Below are positions 33,157-40,814 of a stretch of 64,000 nt of DNA, piece by piece (the stretch's first letter is position 1; every line of letters begins with the position of its first letter). This DNA comes from MB1-2 sp046566065 (GTDB lineage Bacteria; Actinomycetota; CADDZG01; WHSQ01), in assembly GCA_046566065.1 (NCBI GenBank), contig JBKHXK010000013.1:1-64000 (forward strand), given 5' to 3'. The notes beneath the pieces are model-generated. The model made no database searches and was not told the origin of the DNA. It saw nothing but the letters and a program-made list of their open reading frames with translations. The position numbers and the translations under genes were made by a program.

Positions 33157-34418
33157 GAGCGGTCTCTCAACGGGGCGGTGAGCACGGAGGCGAGGCCACC
33201 TTGCTCCTGTGCATAGGTGGTCAGCAGCACCTGCAACGTGGGATCACCGAGTGAGCTTTCGCCCGGCACCCGGAACAAGGGGTCGCCGGGCTCATCGGCG
33301 TCGGGTGCCTCGGCGGGACCGTACAAGCCGCGGGACTCCAGGCCCGGTGGCTGATAGGCCTGCCAGCAGGTGAGGTTCGTCTCGTACAGACCCTCACAGG
33401 GTTGTTTCAGACCCGAGTTCCAAACGGTGGTGAACGCCTCGAGATTGACCACCAGGTCGCGGAGGTCGTCGGATCTGGGGGCGATGAGTTCAGCGAGCGT
33501 GGCGCCGCTCTCGATCAATCGCCCCAGGTCGCTCGCGGTCCGCTCTTGGAAGTCGGCGAAACGATCGAAGAACACGGGCACCGAGGCGAGGTTCGACCGG
33601 AACTCAGGAGCGGCGCCGACCAGCGCCCTGTTGGCAGTGTCTAGGGAAGCCATGAAGGACAACAGCTCCGTGTCGTTATCGTCGAGCCACTCGGAGAACT
33701 CCCGCAACTGACGAAGCCCGAGATCCAACTCTCCCGCCCTCGAGTTCACGGCTTTCAGCGCAACCAACCCGCGATCGAGAGCGAGCCGTGCGTCCCCCTC
33801 CTGGCCGGAGAATCCCTCAGCGAGTGTGTGCAGCGTCTGAGCGAGATCTTCTAGAGGGATGGCCGATAGGAGTTCGTGACCTAGCTGCAGGGAGCGCTCG
33901 AGCTCGACCGGCTCCTGGGTCCGCGCGTCCGGTATCTGGTCCCCGGCTGCGAACGCCTGACCGTCGGCGGTTGGAGGGATCAACTCCACCCATTTCTCGC
34001 CGAAGATCGTCTTAGAGCGGATCTCCGCTCGTGCCGTGTTGGGGATCTGTTCTGAGGAGTTCAGACGCATGTGCACCACGGCGTCGCCGTCGTCGGCAAG
34101 GACGATGTCGTGGATGCGCCCGACCAGAACCCCGCGGACCTTGACGTCTCCTCCGACGGGCAGTTGCTGACCTACCCCTGGGGCAGAGAATCTCGCAGAC
34201 ACCGGGATCCCGCCTTCGAAGGCGCCCCGAAGCAAGAACCAGGTGGTCGTCGCAGCAGCAGCTACGAGTGCGAGCGCGATGAGGCCGACCGCTGCCATCC
34301 AGGCGCGGCGTGGATCACGGACCCGCTTCGCTCTCTCTTCCAGGGCATCCACCGCACTAACGAGAATGTCTTGATTTGGGAGGTTTCTATGGTGGCCGGG
34401 TTCGTTCTCCCGGTCCAT
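33153..34418 (-). CDS. Mce family protein (MceA position), first gene of the mce operon
   Basis: A 421-residue Mce protein and the first of six. It differs from the others by a cytoplasmic N-terminus of about 40 residues (MDRENEPGHHRNLPNQDILV) before the membrane helix (AVGLIALALVAAAATTTWFL). The MCE domain shows LPVGGDVKVRGVLVGRIHDI and RSKTIFGEKWVELIPP; a helical tail and an acidic Pro-rich C-terminus follow. Mce operons usually begin with two YrbE permease genes; none are present here, since the gene upstream is an unrelated secreted protein separated by a strong hairpin. The transport partner must therefore be elsewhere or absent. Confidence 0.92.
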   Translation of the reverse strand: MDRENEPGHHRNLPNQDILVSAVDALEERAKRVRDPRRAWMAAVGLIALALVAAAATTTWFLLRGAFEGGIPVSARFSAPGVGQQLPVGGDVKVRGVLVGRIHDIVLADDGDAVVHMRLNSSEQIPNTARAEIRSKTIFGEKWVELIPPTADGQAFAAGDQIPDARTQEPVELERSLQLGHELLSAIPLEDLAQTLHTLAEGFSGQEGDARLALDRGLVALKAVNSRAGELDLGLRQLREFSEWLDDNDTELLSFMASLDTANRALVGAAPEFRSNLASVPVFFDRFADFQERTASDLGRLIESGATLAELIAPRSDDLRDLVVNLEAFTTVWNSGLKQPCEGLYETNLTCWQAYQPPGLESRGLYGPAEAPDADEPGDPLFRVPGESSLGDPTLQVLLTTYAQEQGGLASVLTAPLRDRS

Positions 34419-34439
34419 CGGTAGTCTTGCGTAGACGCG

Positions 34440-34470
34440 GAGAGGGGCGCCCTACAGGGCGCCCCTTCTC
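34440..34470. terminator. Strong hairpin between the secreted unknown and the mce operon
   Basis: A 9-bp perfect stem, GGGGCGCCC-TACA-GGGCGCCCC (34444-34465), is extended by GAGA/TCTC. It lies 3' of the 34488-35045 gene and upstream of mceA, both on the minus strand. There is no good U-tract in the minus direction, so termination is inferred from position and stem strength. Confidence 0.55.
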
Positions 34471-34487
34471 AGCTCATGGAACGAAGA

Positions 34488-35045
34488 TCACATCTCGGCG
34501 TGGCCGAGAACCACCACGTTGCAGTCGGTTCCGCTCGTCGTGAGCGTGAGCGGAGCGGTTACCCCGAGACCGACGGACAGAGGCACGTGGAGGTTGGGAT
34601 TCTCGGCGGTGACCCGGAACCGGGTAAGGGGAACCTGGCCATTGCCGACGGCGGTGGAAGTGATGCGCATCTCACCGCTCGTCCCAGTCACGATCATGTC
34701 CGTGACAACGCCTCCTCCAGAGATCGAGATGGAGTTCGGCAGAGGTGCCGTTGCACCGTCGCCGCAATCGGCTACTCCAAGTAGCCCGGCGCCTCCCGCG
34801 AAGTGACGAACATCGAGCGCTCCGGCCGAACCAGGCACGTCGGTAAGGCCCTGGGCCGGGATCGCGGAAGCGTTGACCTCGCCGCCCTGGGCGTCCCTGA
34901 CCTTCGCGGTCACGGTCCCGCGCACGCGGGTCACCGCCGCCTGTACGACCGGTGGTGCGAGGATGGCAACCACCAGTGCCAGCGCGATCGCGCCGAAGAA
35001 GGCACGCGCCTTCTCGCGCCTCGATGTCTCCAATAGATCCATCAT
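34488..35045 (-). CDS. Hypothetical secreted or membrane-anchored protein
   Basis: I do not recognise this family. The 185-residue protein has a charged N-terminus (ETSRREKARAFF) and one hydrophobic helix (GAIALALVVAILAPPVVQAA) with a possible signal-peptidase site after QAA. The rest is a Ser/Thr/Gly/Val-rich domain of predicted beta structure with two Cys (VADCGDG, TSGTDCNVVVLG), possibly disulfide-bonded. Two ATGs are in tandem; the GGAGGAG ribosome-binding site fits the second (35042) better. It stands between trmD and the mce operon with hairpins on both sides, so it is probably a single-gene unit. Confidence 0.78.
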   Translation of the reverse strand: MMDLLETSRREKARAFFGAIALALVVAILAPPVVQAAVTRVRGTVTAKVRDAQGGEVNASAIPAQGLTDVPGSAGALDVRHFAGGAGLLGVADCGDGATAPLPNSISISGGGVVTDMIVTGTSGEMRITSTAVGNGQVPLTRFRVTAENPNLHVPLSVGLGVTAPLTLTTSGTDCNVVVLGHAEM

Positions 35046-35077
35046 CTCCTCCTCAGTGAGAGTGCCCCTGATCGGGC

Positions 35078-35096
35078 TGACTACGCTTCGCAGTCA
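35078..35096 (-). terminator. Small hairpin between trmD and the secreted unknown
   Basis: An 8-base inverted repeat, TGACTACG-CTT-CGCAGTCA, with one mismatched pair, lies in the 100-base gap after trmD. There is no T-run, so it could end the rpsP-trmD transcript or be fortuitous. Confidence 0.3.
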
Positions 35097-35145
35097 ACCT
35101 ATGCCGAGACGGGGTACGAGGAAAGGGGGTTCGACGAGAAAATCC

Positions 35146-35814
35146 CTAGCCGCTCAGATCGGGCCTGCGCTGTTCGGTCACCTCGCGGGCTCGCTCCGAG
35201 CGCCAGGCTCGTACCGCTTCATGATCGCCGGACACCAGGACCTCAGGCACGCCCCAGCCCCGGAAATCCGCCGGCCGCGTGTACTGGGGATACTCGAGCT
35301 CGCCCGACGCATGGGATTCGGACGCGAGCGATTCGGCGTTCCCGACGACTCCGGGCACGAGGCGAGTCACGGCCTCGATCACGACGAGAGCCGCAACCTC
35401 TCCCCCGGCCAGCACGTAGTCGCCTATCGAGAGCTCTCGGTCGCAGAGGTAGCGCGAGACCCTTTCGTCCACCCCTTCGTAACGACCGCAGATCAGGATC
35501 AGATGCGGCAGCTCGGCCAGCTCCGTCGCGACCGCGTGCCGGAACAGCTGACCTCGGGGCGAGAGCAGGATCACGTGGCTATCGGCGGTGCGCAGCTTCT
35601 CCACTGCCTCGAAGATGGGCTCCGGCCGCATGACCATGCCGGCTCCACCTCCGTAGGGGGTGTCGTCGACAGATCTGTGCCTTCCGAGCCCGTGCTCCCG
35701 CAGGTCGTGAAGGCCGATCTCGATCGTCCCCGCCGCGACCGCCTTGCCCAGCAAGCTCTCCGCCAGGTGGGGAGCGAACAGCTGGGGGAACAGCGTGACG
35801 ATGTCTATACGCAT
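35146..35814 (-). CDS. trmD: tRNA (guanine-37-N1)-methyltransferase TrmD
   Basis: Makes m1G37 next to proline, leucine and arginine anticodons, preventing frameshifts. The 222-residue SPOUT (knotted) methyltransferase shows MRIDIVTLFPQLFAP, VDDTPYGGGAGMVMRPEPI, the SAM knot LILICGRYEGVDERV and LSIGDYVLAGGEVAALVVIE. It is a little short at the C-terminus compared with the E. coli enzyme. It follows rimM by 4 bases in the standard rpsP-khpA-rimM-trmD order. Confidence 0.96.
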   Translation of the reverse strand: MRIDIVTLFPQLFAPHLAESLLGKAVAAGTIEIGLHDLREHGLGRHRSVDDTPYGGGAGMVMRPEPIFEAVEKLRTADSHVILLSPRGQLFRHAVATELAELPHLILICGRYEGVDERVSRYLCDRELSIGDYVLAGGEVAALVVIEAVTRLVPGVVGNAESLASESHASGELEYPQYTRPADFRGWGVPEVLVSGDHEAVRAWRSERAREVTEQRRPDLSG

Positions 35815-35818
35815 CCGG

Positions 35819-36322
35819 TCACTCCAGGAGCCCGGGGGGTGGATCGACGATCACGCGGCGTTCCTGCGGGTCGACCTTCACAACGATGGCCTCCACGAAC
35901 GGGATCAGGCGACGTCCACGTTCGGTCTCTACCTCCAAGAGGTCCTGTACGGGCCGCACGATCACATCCGTGACCTCGCCGACGTCGGTACCGTCAACCA
36001 GCACGGCGCGGCACCCGACCAGCTCGTGCTCCCAATACTCCGCATCGTCTAACTCACGCGCTTCTTCAGAGCTCACGTAGATCGCGCCGCGTAGGAGTTC
36101 TGCATCTTCGCGAGAGTTCGATCCCTCGAAACGTACAAGGAAGCGGTCGCGATGCACGCGTGAAGAAACGACCGTCAGCACTCTGCCGTCTTCGTGGGTG
36201 AGCTTGGCGCCGGGGTCGAAACGATGTGGATCGTCGGAGATCCGGATGACGTAGACGTCACCTGCCGTGCCGTGCGGCTTGCCGATCTGACCGGCAAGGA
36301 GCTGGGTCGGCTCCTCCGTCAG
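35819..36322 (-). CDS. rimM: Ribosome maturation factor RimM, apparent CTG start
   Basis: RimM helps mature the 30S head and binds S19. From the CTG at 36322 the protein has 167 residues, the normal length. It shows the N-terminal signature LLAGQIGKPHGTAGDVYVIR, then DPHRFDPGAKL, and the PRC-barrel domain (YWEHELVGCRAVLVDGTDVG; RRLIPFVEAIVVKVD). Between the upstream in-frame stop and residue 48 there is no ATG, GTG or TTG; the first such codon (GTG, 36181) would delete the conserved IGKPHG motif. The CTG overlaps the khpA stop as CTGA, just like the ATGA/GTGA junctions nearby, and yields MTEEPTQLLAGQIGKPHG. Confidence 0.85.
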   Translation of the reverse strand: MTEEPTQLLAGQIGKPHGTAGDVYVIRISDDPHRFDPGAKLTHEDGRVLTVVSSRVHRDRFLVRFEGSNSREDAELLRGAIYVSSEEARELDDAEYWEHELVGCRAVLVDGTDVGEVTDVIVRPVQDLLEVETERGRRLIPFVEAIVVKVDPQERRVIVDPPPGLLE

Positions 36323-36555
36323 TCCACCACCTCGACCATCACGTTGTCACCCTCGGAGGTAGCGGCTGCTCGAGCGAGCGAGCGGATCGAGCGGATGATG
36401 CGGCCGCGCTTGCCGATGATCTTGCCCATGTCCTCCGGGTCGACGGTCAGCTCGAGCACGGTCTCACCACGCTCTCCCTCGACCTCTTCGATCTGAAGGC
36501 TCTCCGGGTGGTCCAGCAACCAGGGTCCGAGGTACTCGATCAAGGCGCGGGTCAC
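36319..36555 (-). CDS. khpA: KH-domain RNA-binding protein KhpA
   Basis: A 78-residue single KH domain with the GxxG loop in DMGKIIGKRGRIIRSIRSLA. KhpA (with KhpB) binds RNA and affects cell division and translation in Gram-positives. Position between rpsP and rimM is the standard one. It starts at GTG 36555, overlapping the rpsP stop (GTGA), and ends in the CTGA overlap with rimM. Confidence 0.93.
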   Translation of the reverse strand: MTRALIEYLGPWLLDHPESLQIEEVEGERGETVLELTVDPEDMGKIIGKRGRIIRSIRSLARAAATSEGDNVMVEVVD

Positions 36556-36995
36556 GCCGAGGCGTCTCCCTCGTCGGCGGCCTCTGAGCCGGCGACCTCA
36601 CCCGCGGGGGCTTCGGGGGCGGCGGGAGCCTGATCGACGGCCTCAGGGAGCTCGGCGGCGCCTTCTTCGCTCTCCTCGGCCACCGAGGCGGCTGGGGTCG
36701 CTTTGACCTTCTTGGCGGGCGCTTTCGGAGCGGCTGCGGGCGTCTCTGCGCCCTCGGCGGGCGAGGTGGCGATCGTCAGGAGCTTGCGGACCTGATCGGA
36801 AGGCTGGGCCCCCCGATCGATCCAGTACTGGGCGCGGTCCGTGTCGATCGACACGAGCGAAGGCTCCTGGCGGGGGTGATAGTGCCCGATCGACTCGATG
36901 ATCCGGCCGTCACGAGGGCTTCGGGAGTCAGCCACCACCACTCGGTACGACGGCTGCTTCCTCTTGCCGACGCGCATCAACCTGATCCGAACCAT
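36552..36995 (-). CDS. rpsP: 30S ribosomal protein S16 with acidic Ala-rich tail
   Basis: The first 85 residues or so are a canonical S16 (MVRIRLMRVGKRKQPSYRVV, RDGRIIESIGHYHPR, DRAQYWIDRGAQPSDQVRKL). The remaining 60 are a low-complexity tail rich in Ala, Pro and Glu (KAPAKKVKATPAASVAEESE). Comparable tails occur in other actinobacterial S16 proteins, so this is not a fusion. It is the first gene of the rpsP-khpA-rimM-trmD operon and lies 76 bases downstream of ffh. Confidence 0.95.
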   Translation of the reverse strand: MVRIRLMRVGKRKQPSYRVVVADSRSPRDGRIIESIGHYHPRQEPSLVSIDTDRAQYWIDRGAQPSDQVRKLLTIATSPAEGAETPAAAPKAPAKKVKATPAASVAEESEEGAAELPEAVDQAPAAPEAPAGEVAGSEAADEGDASA

Positions 36996-37045
36996 GTCTC
37001 TCCTAAGGGAAAAAGAACGGGGAACGACCGATATTAGCAGCTAGA

Positions 37046-37070
37046 GGGCTCCGTTTCCCCTCCGGAGCCC
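37046..37070 (-). terminator. Hairpin at the end of ffh
   Basis: An 8-bp stem GGGCTCCG/CGGAGCCC with a 9-base loop starts within two bases of the ffh stop and precedes rpsP. No U-tract follows on the minus strand, so it may attenuate rather than fully terminate. Confidence 0.4.
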
Positions 37071-37071
37071 C

Positions 37072-38421
37072 CTAGAAGCCCATCCCGGGGGGCAGCTTCA
37101 TGCCCCCGGGCAGGCGCATCTTGCCCTTGCCCGAAGACATCGTCTTGACCATCTTGCGTACCTGGTCGAACTGCTTGACCAGTTTGTTGACCTCCTGGAT
37201 CGAGGTGCCGGACCCGGCCGCGATCCGAGCCCTCCGGCGGCCCTTGATGATCGAGGGGTCGTTACGTTCCTGGGGCGTCATGGAGCGGATGATCGCCTCG
37301 ATCTTCGGGAGCTGGTCGTCTACCTGAGCGTCACCGATCGGGAGCTTCGACATCCCGGGGATCATGCCCATGACCTGCGAGAGCGGGCCCATCTTCTTCA
37401 GTGCCTGCATCTGGTTCAAGAAATCCTCGAAGGTGAAGTCCGCCTTGCGGAGCTTCTCCTCCATCGTGCGGGCCTCGGCCTCGTCGAAGGCGCTCTCGGC
37501 CTTCTCGAGAAGGGTGAGCATGTCGCCCATGCCGAGGATGCGCGACGCCATCCGGTCCGGATGGAAAGGCTCGAGGTCCTGAAGCTTCTCCCCCACACCT
37601 GCGAACTTGATCGGCCGACCCGTCACGTAGGCCATCGAGAGCGCCGCCCCGCCGCGCGCGTCACCGTCGAGCTTCGTCAGCACGATCCCGGTGAGCTCGA
37701 CCTCTTCGAGGAACGACTGAGCGACGTTCACCGCGTCCTGTCCCGTCATCGCGTCGCAGACCAGGAGGACCTCGGTCGGATTCACGGCCTTCGCCACATT
37801 GCCGAGCTCCGCCATCAGATCAGCGTCTACGTGCATGCGCCCCGCGGTGTCGACGATCAGATCGGTGGCTCCCTCGTCTTTGGCGTGCTTCAGGGCTCGC
37901 TCCGCAACCGCGGGCGCGTCGTCGGGCGATGCTTCGAGCTCGGCGTGGACCGGAACGCCCGTCTGCTCCGCGAGAAGCTGCAGCTGACGGATCGCGGCCG
38001 GGCGACGCAGGTCACATGCTGCCAGCAGTGGTTTACGTCCCTGACCCTTCAACAAGCGAGCGAGCTTCGCTGAGGCCGTCGTCTTACCCGACCCTTGCAG
38101 TCCGGCCATGAGGATCACGCGCGGCGGGGCCGGCGAAGGCTGCAATCCGACCGTTTCGTGCCCTAGTACGTCGATCAGAGCCGCGTGAACGATCTTGATC
38201 ACCTGCTGGGCCGGCGTCAGCGACTTGTGGATCTCGGCTCCGTCGGCGCGTTCCTTGACATCTCTCACGAAGGCTTTGACCACCTTGAGCGAGACGTCGG
38301 CCTCCAGTAGGGCGAGACGGATCTCTCGCAGGACCTCTTCGACCTGCTTCTCCGAGAGGCGGCCTTTCGAACGGAGGCGCGTGAAGATGTCGTCGAGGCG
38401 ACCGCTCAGGGAGTCGAACAT
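37072..38421 (-). CDS. ffh: Signal recognition particle protein Ffh
   Basis: GTPase of the signal recognition particle that targets nascent membrane proteins. The 449-residue protein has an N domain and a G domain with GLQGSGKTTASAKLARLLKG, ACDLRRPAAIRQL, DLIVDTAGRMHVD and LTKLDGDARGGAALS. A methionine-rich M domain (MGPLSQVMGMIPGMSKL) ends in LPGGMKLPPGMGF. It is complete and typical. It is followed by the small membrane-protein and epimerase genes upstream on the same strand, and its receptor FtsY is encoded only 1.2 kb away. Confidence 0.97.
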   Translation of the reverse strand: MFDSLSGRLDDIFTRLRSKGRLSEKQVEEVLREIRLALLEADVSLKVVKAFVRDVKERADGAEIHKSLTPAQQVIKIVHAALIDVLGHETVGLQPSPAPPRVILMAGLQGSGKTTASAKLARLLKGQGRKPLLAACDLRRPAAIRQLQLLAEQTGVPVHAELEASPDDAPAVAERALKHAKDEGATDLIVDTAGRMHVDADLMAELGNVAKAVNPTEVLLVCDAMTGQDAVNVAQSFLEEVELTGIVLTKLDGDARGGAALSMAYVTGRPIKFAGVGEKLQDLEPFHPDRMASRILGMGDMLTLLEKAESAFDEAEARTMEEKLRKADFTFEDFLNQMQALKKMGPLSQVMGMIPGMSKLPIGDAQVDDQLPKIEAIIRSMTPQERNDPSIIKGRRRARIAAGSGTSIQEVNKLVKQFDQVRKMVKTMSSGKGKMRLPGGMKLPPGMGF

Positions 38422-38450
38422 CGCCCTACGTTAACGGGGTCGGCAGGTTG

Positions 38451-38732
38451 CTAGCGCAGGTAGAGGAACGCCCCCAGAAGGAGCAGGCCTATCCCCAGCA
38501 ACGTCGTGCCTACCTGTAACAGGCCGGACCGGTCGCTGCGGCGCGGGGTCCACCTATCCACGAGGGAGAGGCCTATCAGCACGCTGCCGAGGCCGAGGAA
38601 GATCGCGGGGATCATCGCCTCGTCGCTCAAGAAGTAATAGAGGAGATAGCCGACGACGATGACCAACATCCGCAGCGGGATGCGGAACCTCTCTTCCAGC
38701 GGTGGTGGGCCTTCTTTCCCATGCATGCTCAT
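38451..38732 (-). CDS. Small membrane protein, unknown (93 aa)
   Basis: A 93-residue protein with three predicted transmembrane helices (LRMLVIVVGYLLYYFLS, IPAIFLGLGSVLIGLSLV and LLQVGTTLLGIGLLLLGAFL). A short positive loop (RWTPRRSDRSG) lies between the second and third. I do not recognise the family. Its ATG overlaps the stop of the upstream SDR gene by four bases, so it is expressed with that gene and ftsY. Function unknown. Confidence 0.75.
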   Translation of the reverse strand: MSMHGKEGPPPLEERFRIPLRMLVIVVGYLLYYFLSDEAMIPAIFLGLGSVLIGLSLVDRWTPRRSDRSGLLQVGTTLLGIGLLLLGAFLYLR

Positions 38733-39637
38733 GCGCGTAGGTACCTCTCCAGACCAGCCCGCAACGTGAGCGGTTCTACCCCGAGCACCTCGACCATCTT
38801 CGTGATGTCCACGAGGCCGTCTTGGGTTGCGAACTCCACCCCCCCAGGGGTCATCGGTGGAGCGGGCAGCAAGCTCAGCGGGGCGGTCGCGATCTTCATC
38901 AGGGTGCTCGGCACCGGGACGATCGGCCTCTTCTTCCTCATGACGTCGAGCATCGTCTGGATGACCTCATCCATCGTCATCACCTCACGCGACCCGAGCT
39001 CGATCGTTTGGTTCCATGCGTTCCGCTCGAAGACCCGCGCCACCGACGTTGCGACGTCGCCCACATAGATCGGCTGGATCCGCTGCGGCTTCACGCCGGG
39101 TTTGGGGACCACCGGAGACAGACGTGCGATCGACGCGAACCTGTTGAGCGCTTTGTCCTCGGGGCCGTAGGCCCAGGACGGTCGGAGGATCGCGTGATCG
39201 ATCCCGGAGGCGCGGATCGCCCTCTCGGCCAGACCCTTCGCTCGGTACCAGGTCTTCTCGCTGGCCGGGTCTGCGGAGGCTCCGCTCATGTAAACGAGCT
39301 TCGCTACGCCTGCTCGCTGGGCCTCGGCGAGCACGTTTTCCGTTCCCCCACGATCGTAGTTGTCGAAGGTCAGGCCCTTGCGGGCAACCTCCATCGGGTA
39401 GTTGGGGAACTGCACGGCCTGCACCACCGCGTCGGCCCCCTCCAGGGTCCCGGTAAGGGTGGCGGCATCGGTCACATCTCCCCGCGTCGCGTTCGCTCCT
39501 TGCAGGAGTGCGATCGACGAGACTCGGTCCGGGTTCCGGCCGAGCACGGTGACCTGGTGACCGGCGTCCAGCAGAGCGCGGGAGATGTGGCGTCCCAAGA
39601 AGCCGGTGCCTCCAGCGACGACGACCTTCATGGACAC
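38729..39637 (-). CDS. NAD(P)-binding epimerase-like protein (NDUFA9-like atypical SDR)
   Basis: A 302-residue atypical short-chain dehydrogenase. The N-terminal Rossmann motif is VVVAGGTGFLGRHISRALLD. The middle has RGDVTDAATLTGTLEGADAV and KLVYMSGASAD, with WYRAKGLAERAIRASGIDHA. The YxxxK catalytic pair is altered to WYRAK, as in NDUFA9/complex-I-associated SDRs, which bind but may not reduce. The C-terminus covers PIYVGDVATSVARVF. It overlaps the 93-residue membrane protein gene by four bases and ends one base before ftsY's stop region begins. Substrate unknown. Confidence 0.85.
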   Translation of the reverse strand: MSMKVVVAGGTGFLGRHISRALLDAGHQVTVLGRNPDRVSSIALLQGANATRGDVTDAATLTGTLEGADAVVQAVQFPNYPMEVARKGLTFDNYDRGGTENVLAEAQRAGVAKLVYMSGASADPASEKTWYRAKGLAERAIRASGIDHAILRPSWAYGPEDKALNRFASIARLSPVVPKPGVKPQRIQPIYVGDVATSVARVFERNAWNQTIELGSREVMTMDEVIQTMLDVMRKKRPIVPVPSTLMKIATAPLSLLPAPPMTPGGVEFATQDGLVDITKMVEVLGVEPLTLRAGLERYLRA

Positions 39638-40771
39638 CTAGGAGATCAGGGCGTCGACGAAGGTCTTGGGATCGAACGGCTCCAGATCGTCTGCTCCCTC
39701 GCCTACCCCGATCAGCTTTATCGGGATGTCGAGCGTTCGTTCGATGGCCAGGGCGATGCCGCCCTTCGCTGTTCCATCGAGCTTGGTGAGCACGATCCCC
39801 GTAACTCCCGCAGCTTGGGCGAACTCCTTCGCCTGGACGAGCCCGTTCTGCCCCGCCGTAGCGTCGATGACCAGTAAGGCCTCGTCGACGTGGCCCTCCT
39901 TCTCCACGACCCGACGGACCTTCCCCAACTCGTCCATCAGAGGCGTCTTGGTGTGAAGGCGCCCGGCCGTGTCGATGATCAGGACGTCGAGCTTTCGAGC
40001 CTGGGCGAACCTGAAGGCGTCGAATGCCACCGCTCCTGGGTCTGCCCCGTGCTGGTGCTTCACCAGCTCCGCCCCCGCTCGCTCGGCCCACACCCCCAGT
40101 TGTTCGTCGGCCGCCGCGCGGAACGTGTCCGCGGCAGCCAGGGCCACGGTCTTGTTGCGATCCACCAGGTCGCGAGCCAGCTTGCCGATCGTGGTCGTCT
40201 TTCCCGTGCCGTTCACGCCGACGATCAGCCAGACCGTCGGTCCGGTGGGGTTGAAAGCAAGGCCGCGATCGCGATCCTGCTCGAACAACTGGACGAGTTC
40301 TTCGGCCAGCAGCCCGCGCACCTCGTCGGCCGTGGTGATGCGGCGCTCCTTCGCCTTGGAGCGCAGGTCCTCGGTCACCTGAGTAGCGACCTCGACACCG
40401 ACGTCGGCTTGGATCAGAGCGGCTTCCACGTCGTCCCAGGTGTCGTCATCCGGACCCTGACCGAAGGCGTCGGTGAGGCGTTCGGCTAGGAACCTCCGGC
40501 TGCGACCGAGACGGTCACGCAGGCTGGGACGCGGCGGGGCTTCTTCCTCGACGGAGGCAGGTGTCTCCTCCACCACGGGAGGCTGTGCTACTGGTTCCTC
40601 GATGGGAGGGCGGACGTCCGCCTCGGGAGCCGTCAGGGTCGTCCCGGTCTTCTCCTCCTCGGACGGCGGCAGGTCGCCCGACCTCCGGCCTCGAGAGAGG
40701 AACGCCACGCTGCCTGCGACCGCGATGAGGATCGCGAATATGACGAGCTCGGTGGTCATCCCTTCAGGCAT
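39638..40771 (-). CDS. ftsY: Signal recognition particle receptor FtsY
   Basis: The SRP receptor GTPase. The 377-residue protein has an N-terminal membrane helix (ELVIFAILIAVAGSVAFLS), an acidic Pro/Glu-rich linker (about 28-75), an N domain, and the G domain with VGVNGTGKTTTIGKLARDLV, ALAAADTFRAAADEQL, VLIIDTAGRLHTKTPL and GIVLTKLDGTAKGGIALAI. An alternative ATG four codons downstream (40759) sits immediately before the helix and may be the true start. It is complete and lies 43 bases downstream of smc. Confidence 0.97.
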   Translation of the reverse strand: MPEGMTTELVIFAILIAVAGSVAFLSRGRRSGDLPPSEEEKTGTTLTAPEADVRPPIEEPVAQPPVVEETPASVEEEAPPRPSLRDRLGRSRRFLAERLTDAFGQGPDDDTWDDVEAALIQADVGVEVATQVTEDLRSKAKERRITTADEVRGLLAEELVQLFEQDRDRGLAFNPTGPTVWLIVGVNGTGKTTTIGKLARDLVDRNKTVALAAADTFRAAADEQLGVWAERAGAELVKHQHGADPGAVAFDAFRFAQARKLDVLIIDTAGRLHTKTPLMDELGKVRRVVEKEGHVDEALLVIDATAGQNGLVQAKEFAQAAGVTGIVLTKLDGTAKGGIALAIERTLDIPIKLIGVGEGADDLEPFDPKTFVDALIS

Positions 40772-40814
40772 AGCGACAGGCTAAACGACGCCGTAGAAGC
40801 ACAGATACGCGGGA

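Noticed and set aside
35819..36181. Truncated RimM of 120 residues as a pseudogene
   Set aside because: The missing N-terminus is encoded in frame without stops back to a CTG that overlaps the khpA stop, so the gene is intact with a non-standard start.
36552..36995. S16 as a fusion protein because of its 60-residue tail
   Set aside because: The tail is low-complexity Ala/Pro/Glu, a common feature of actinobacterial S16; no second domain.
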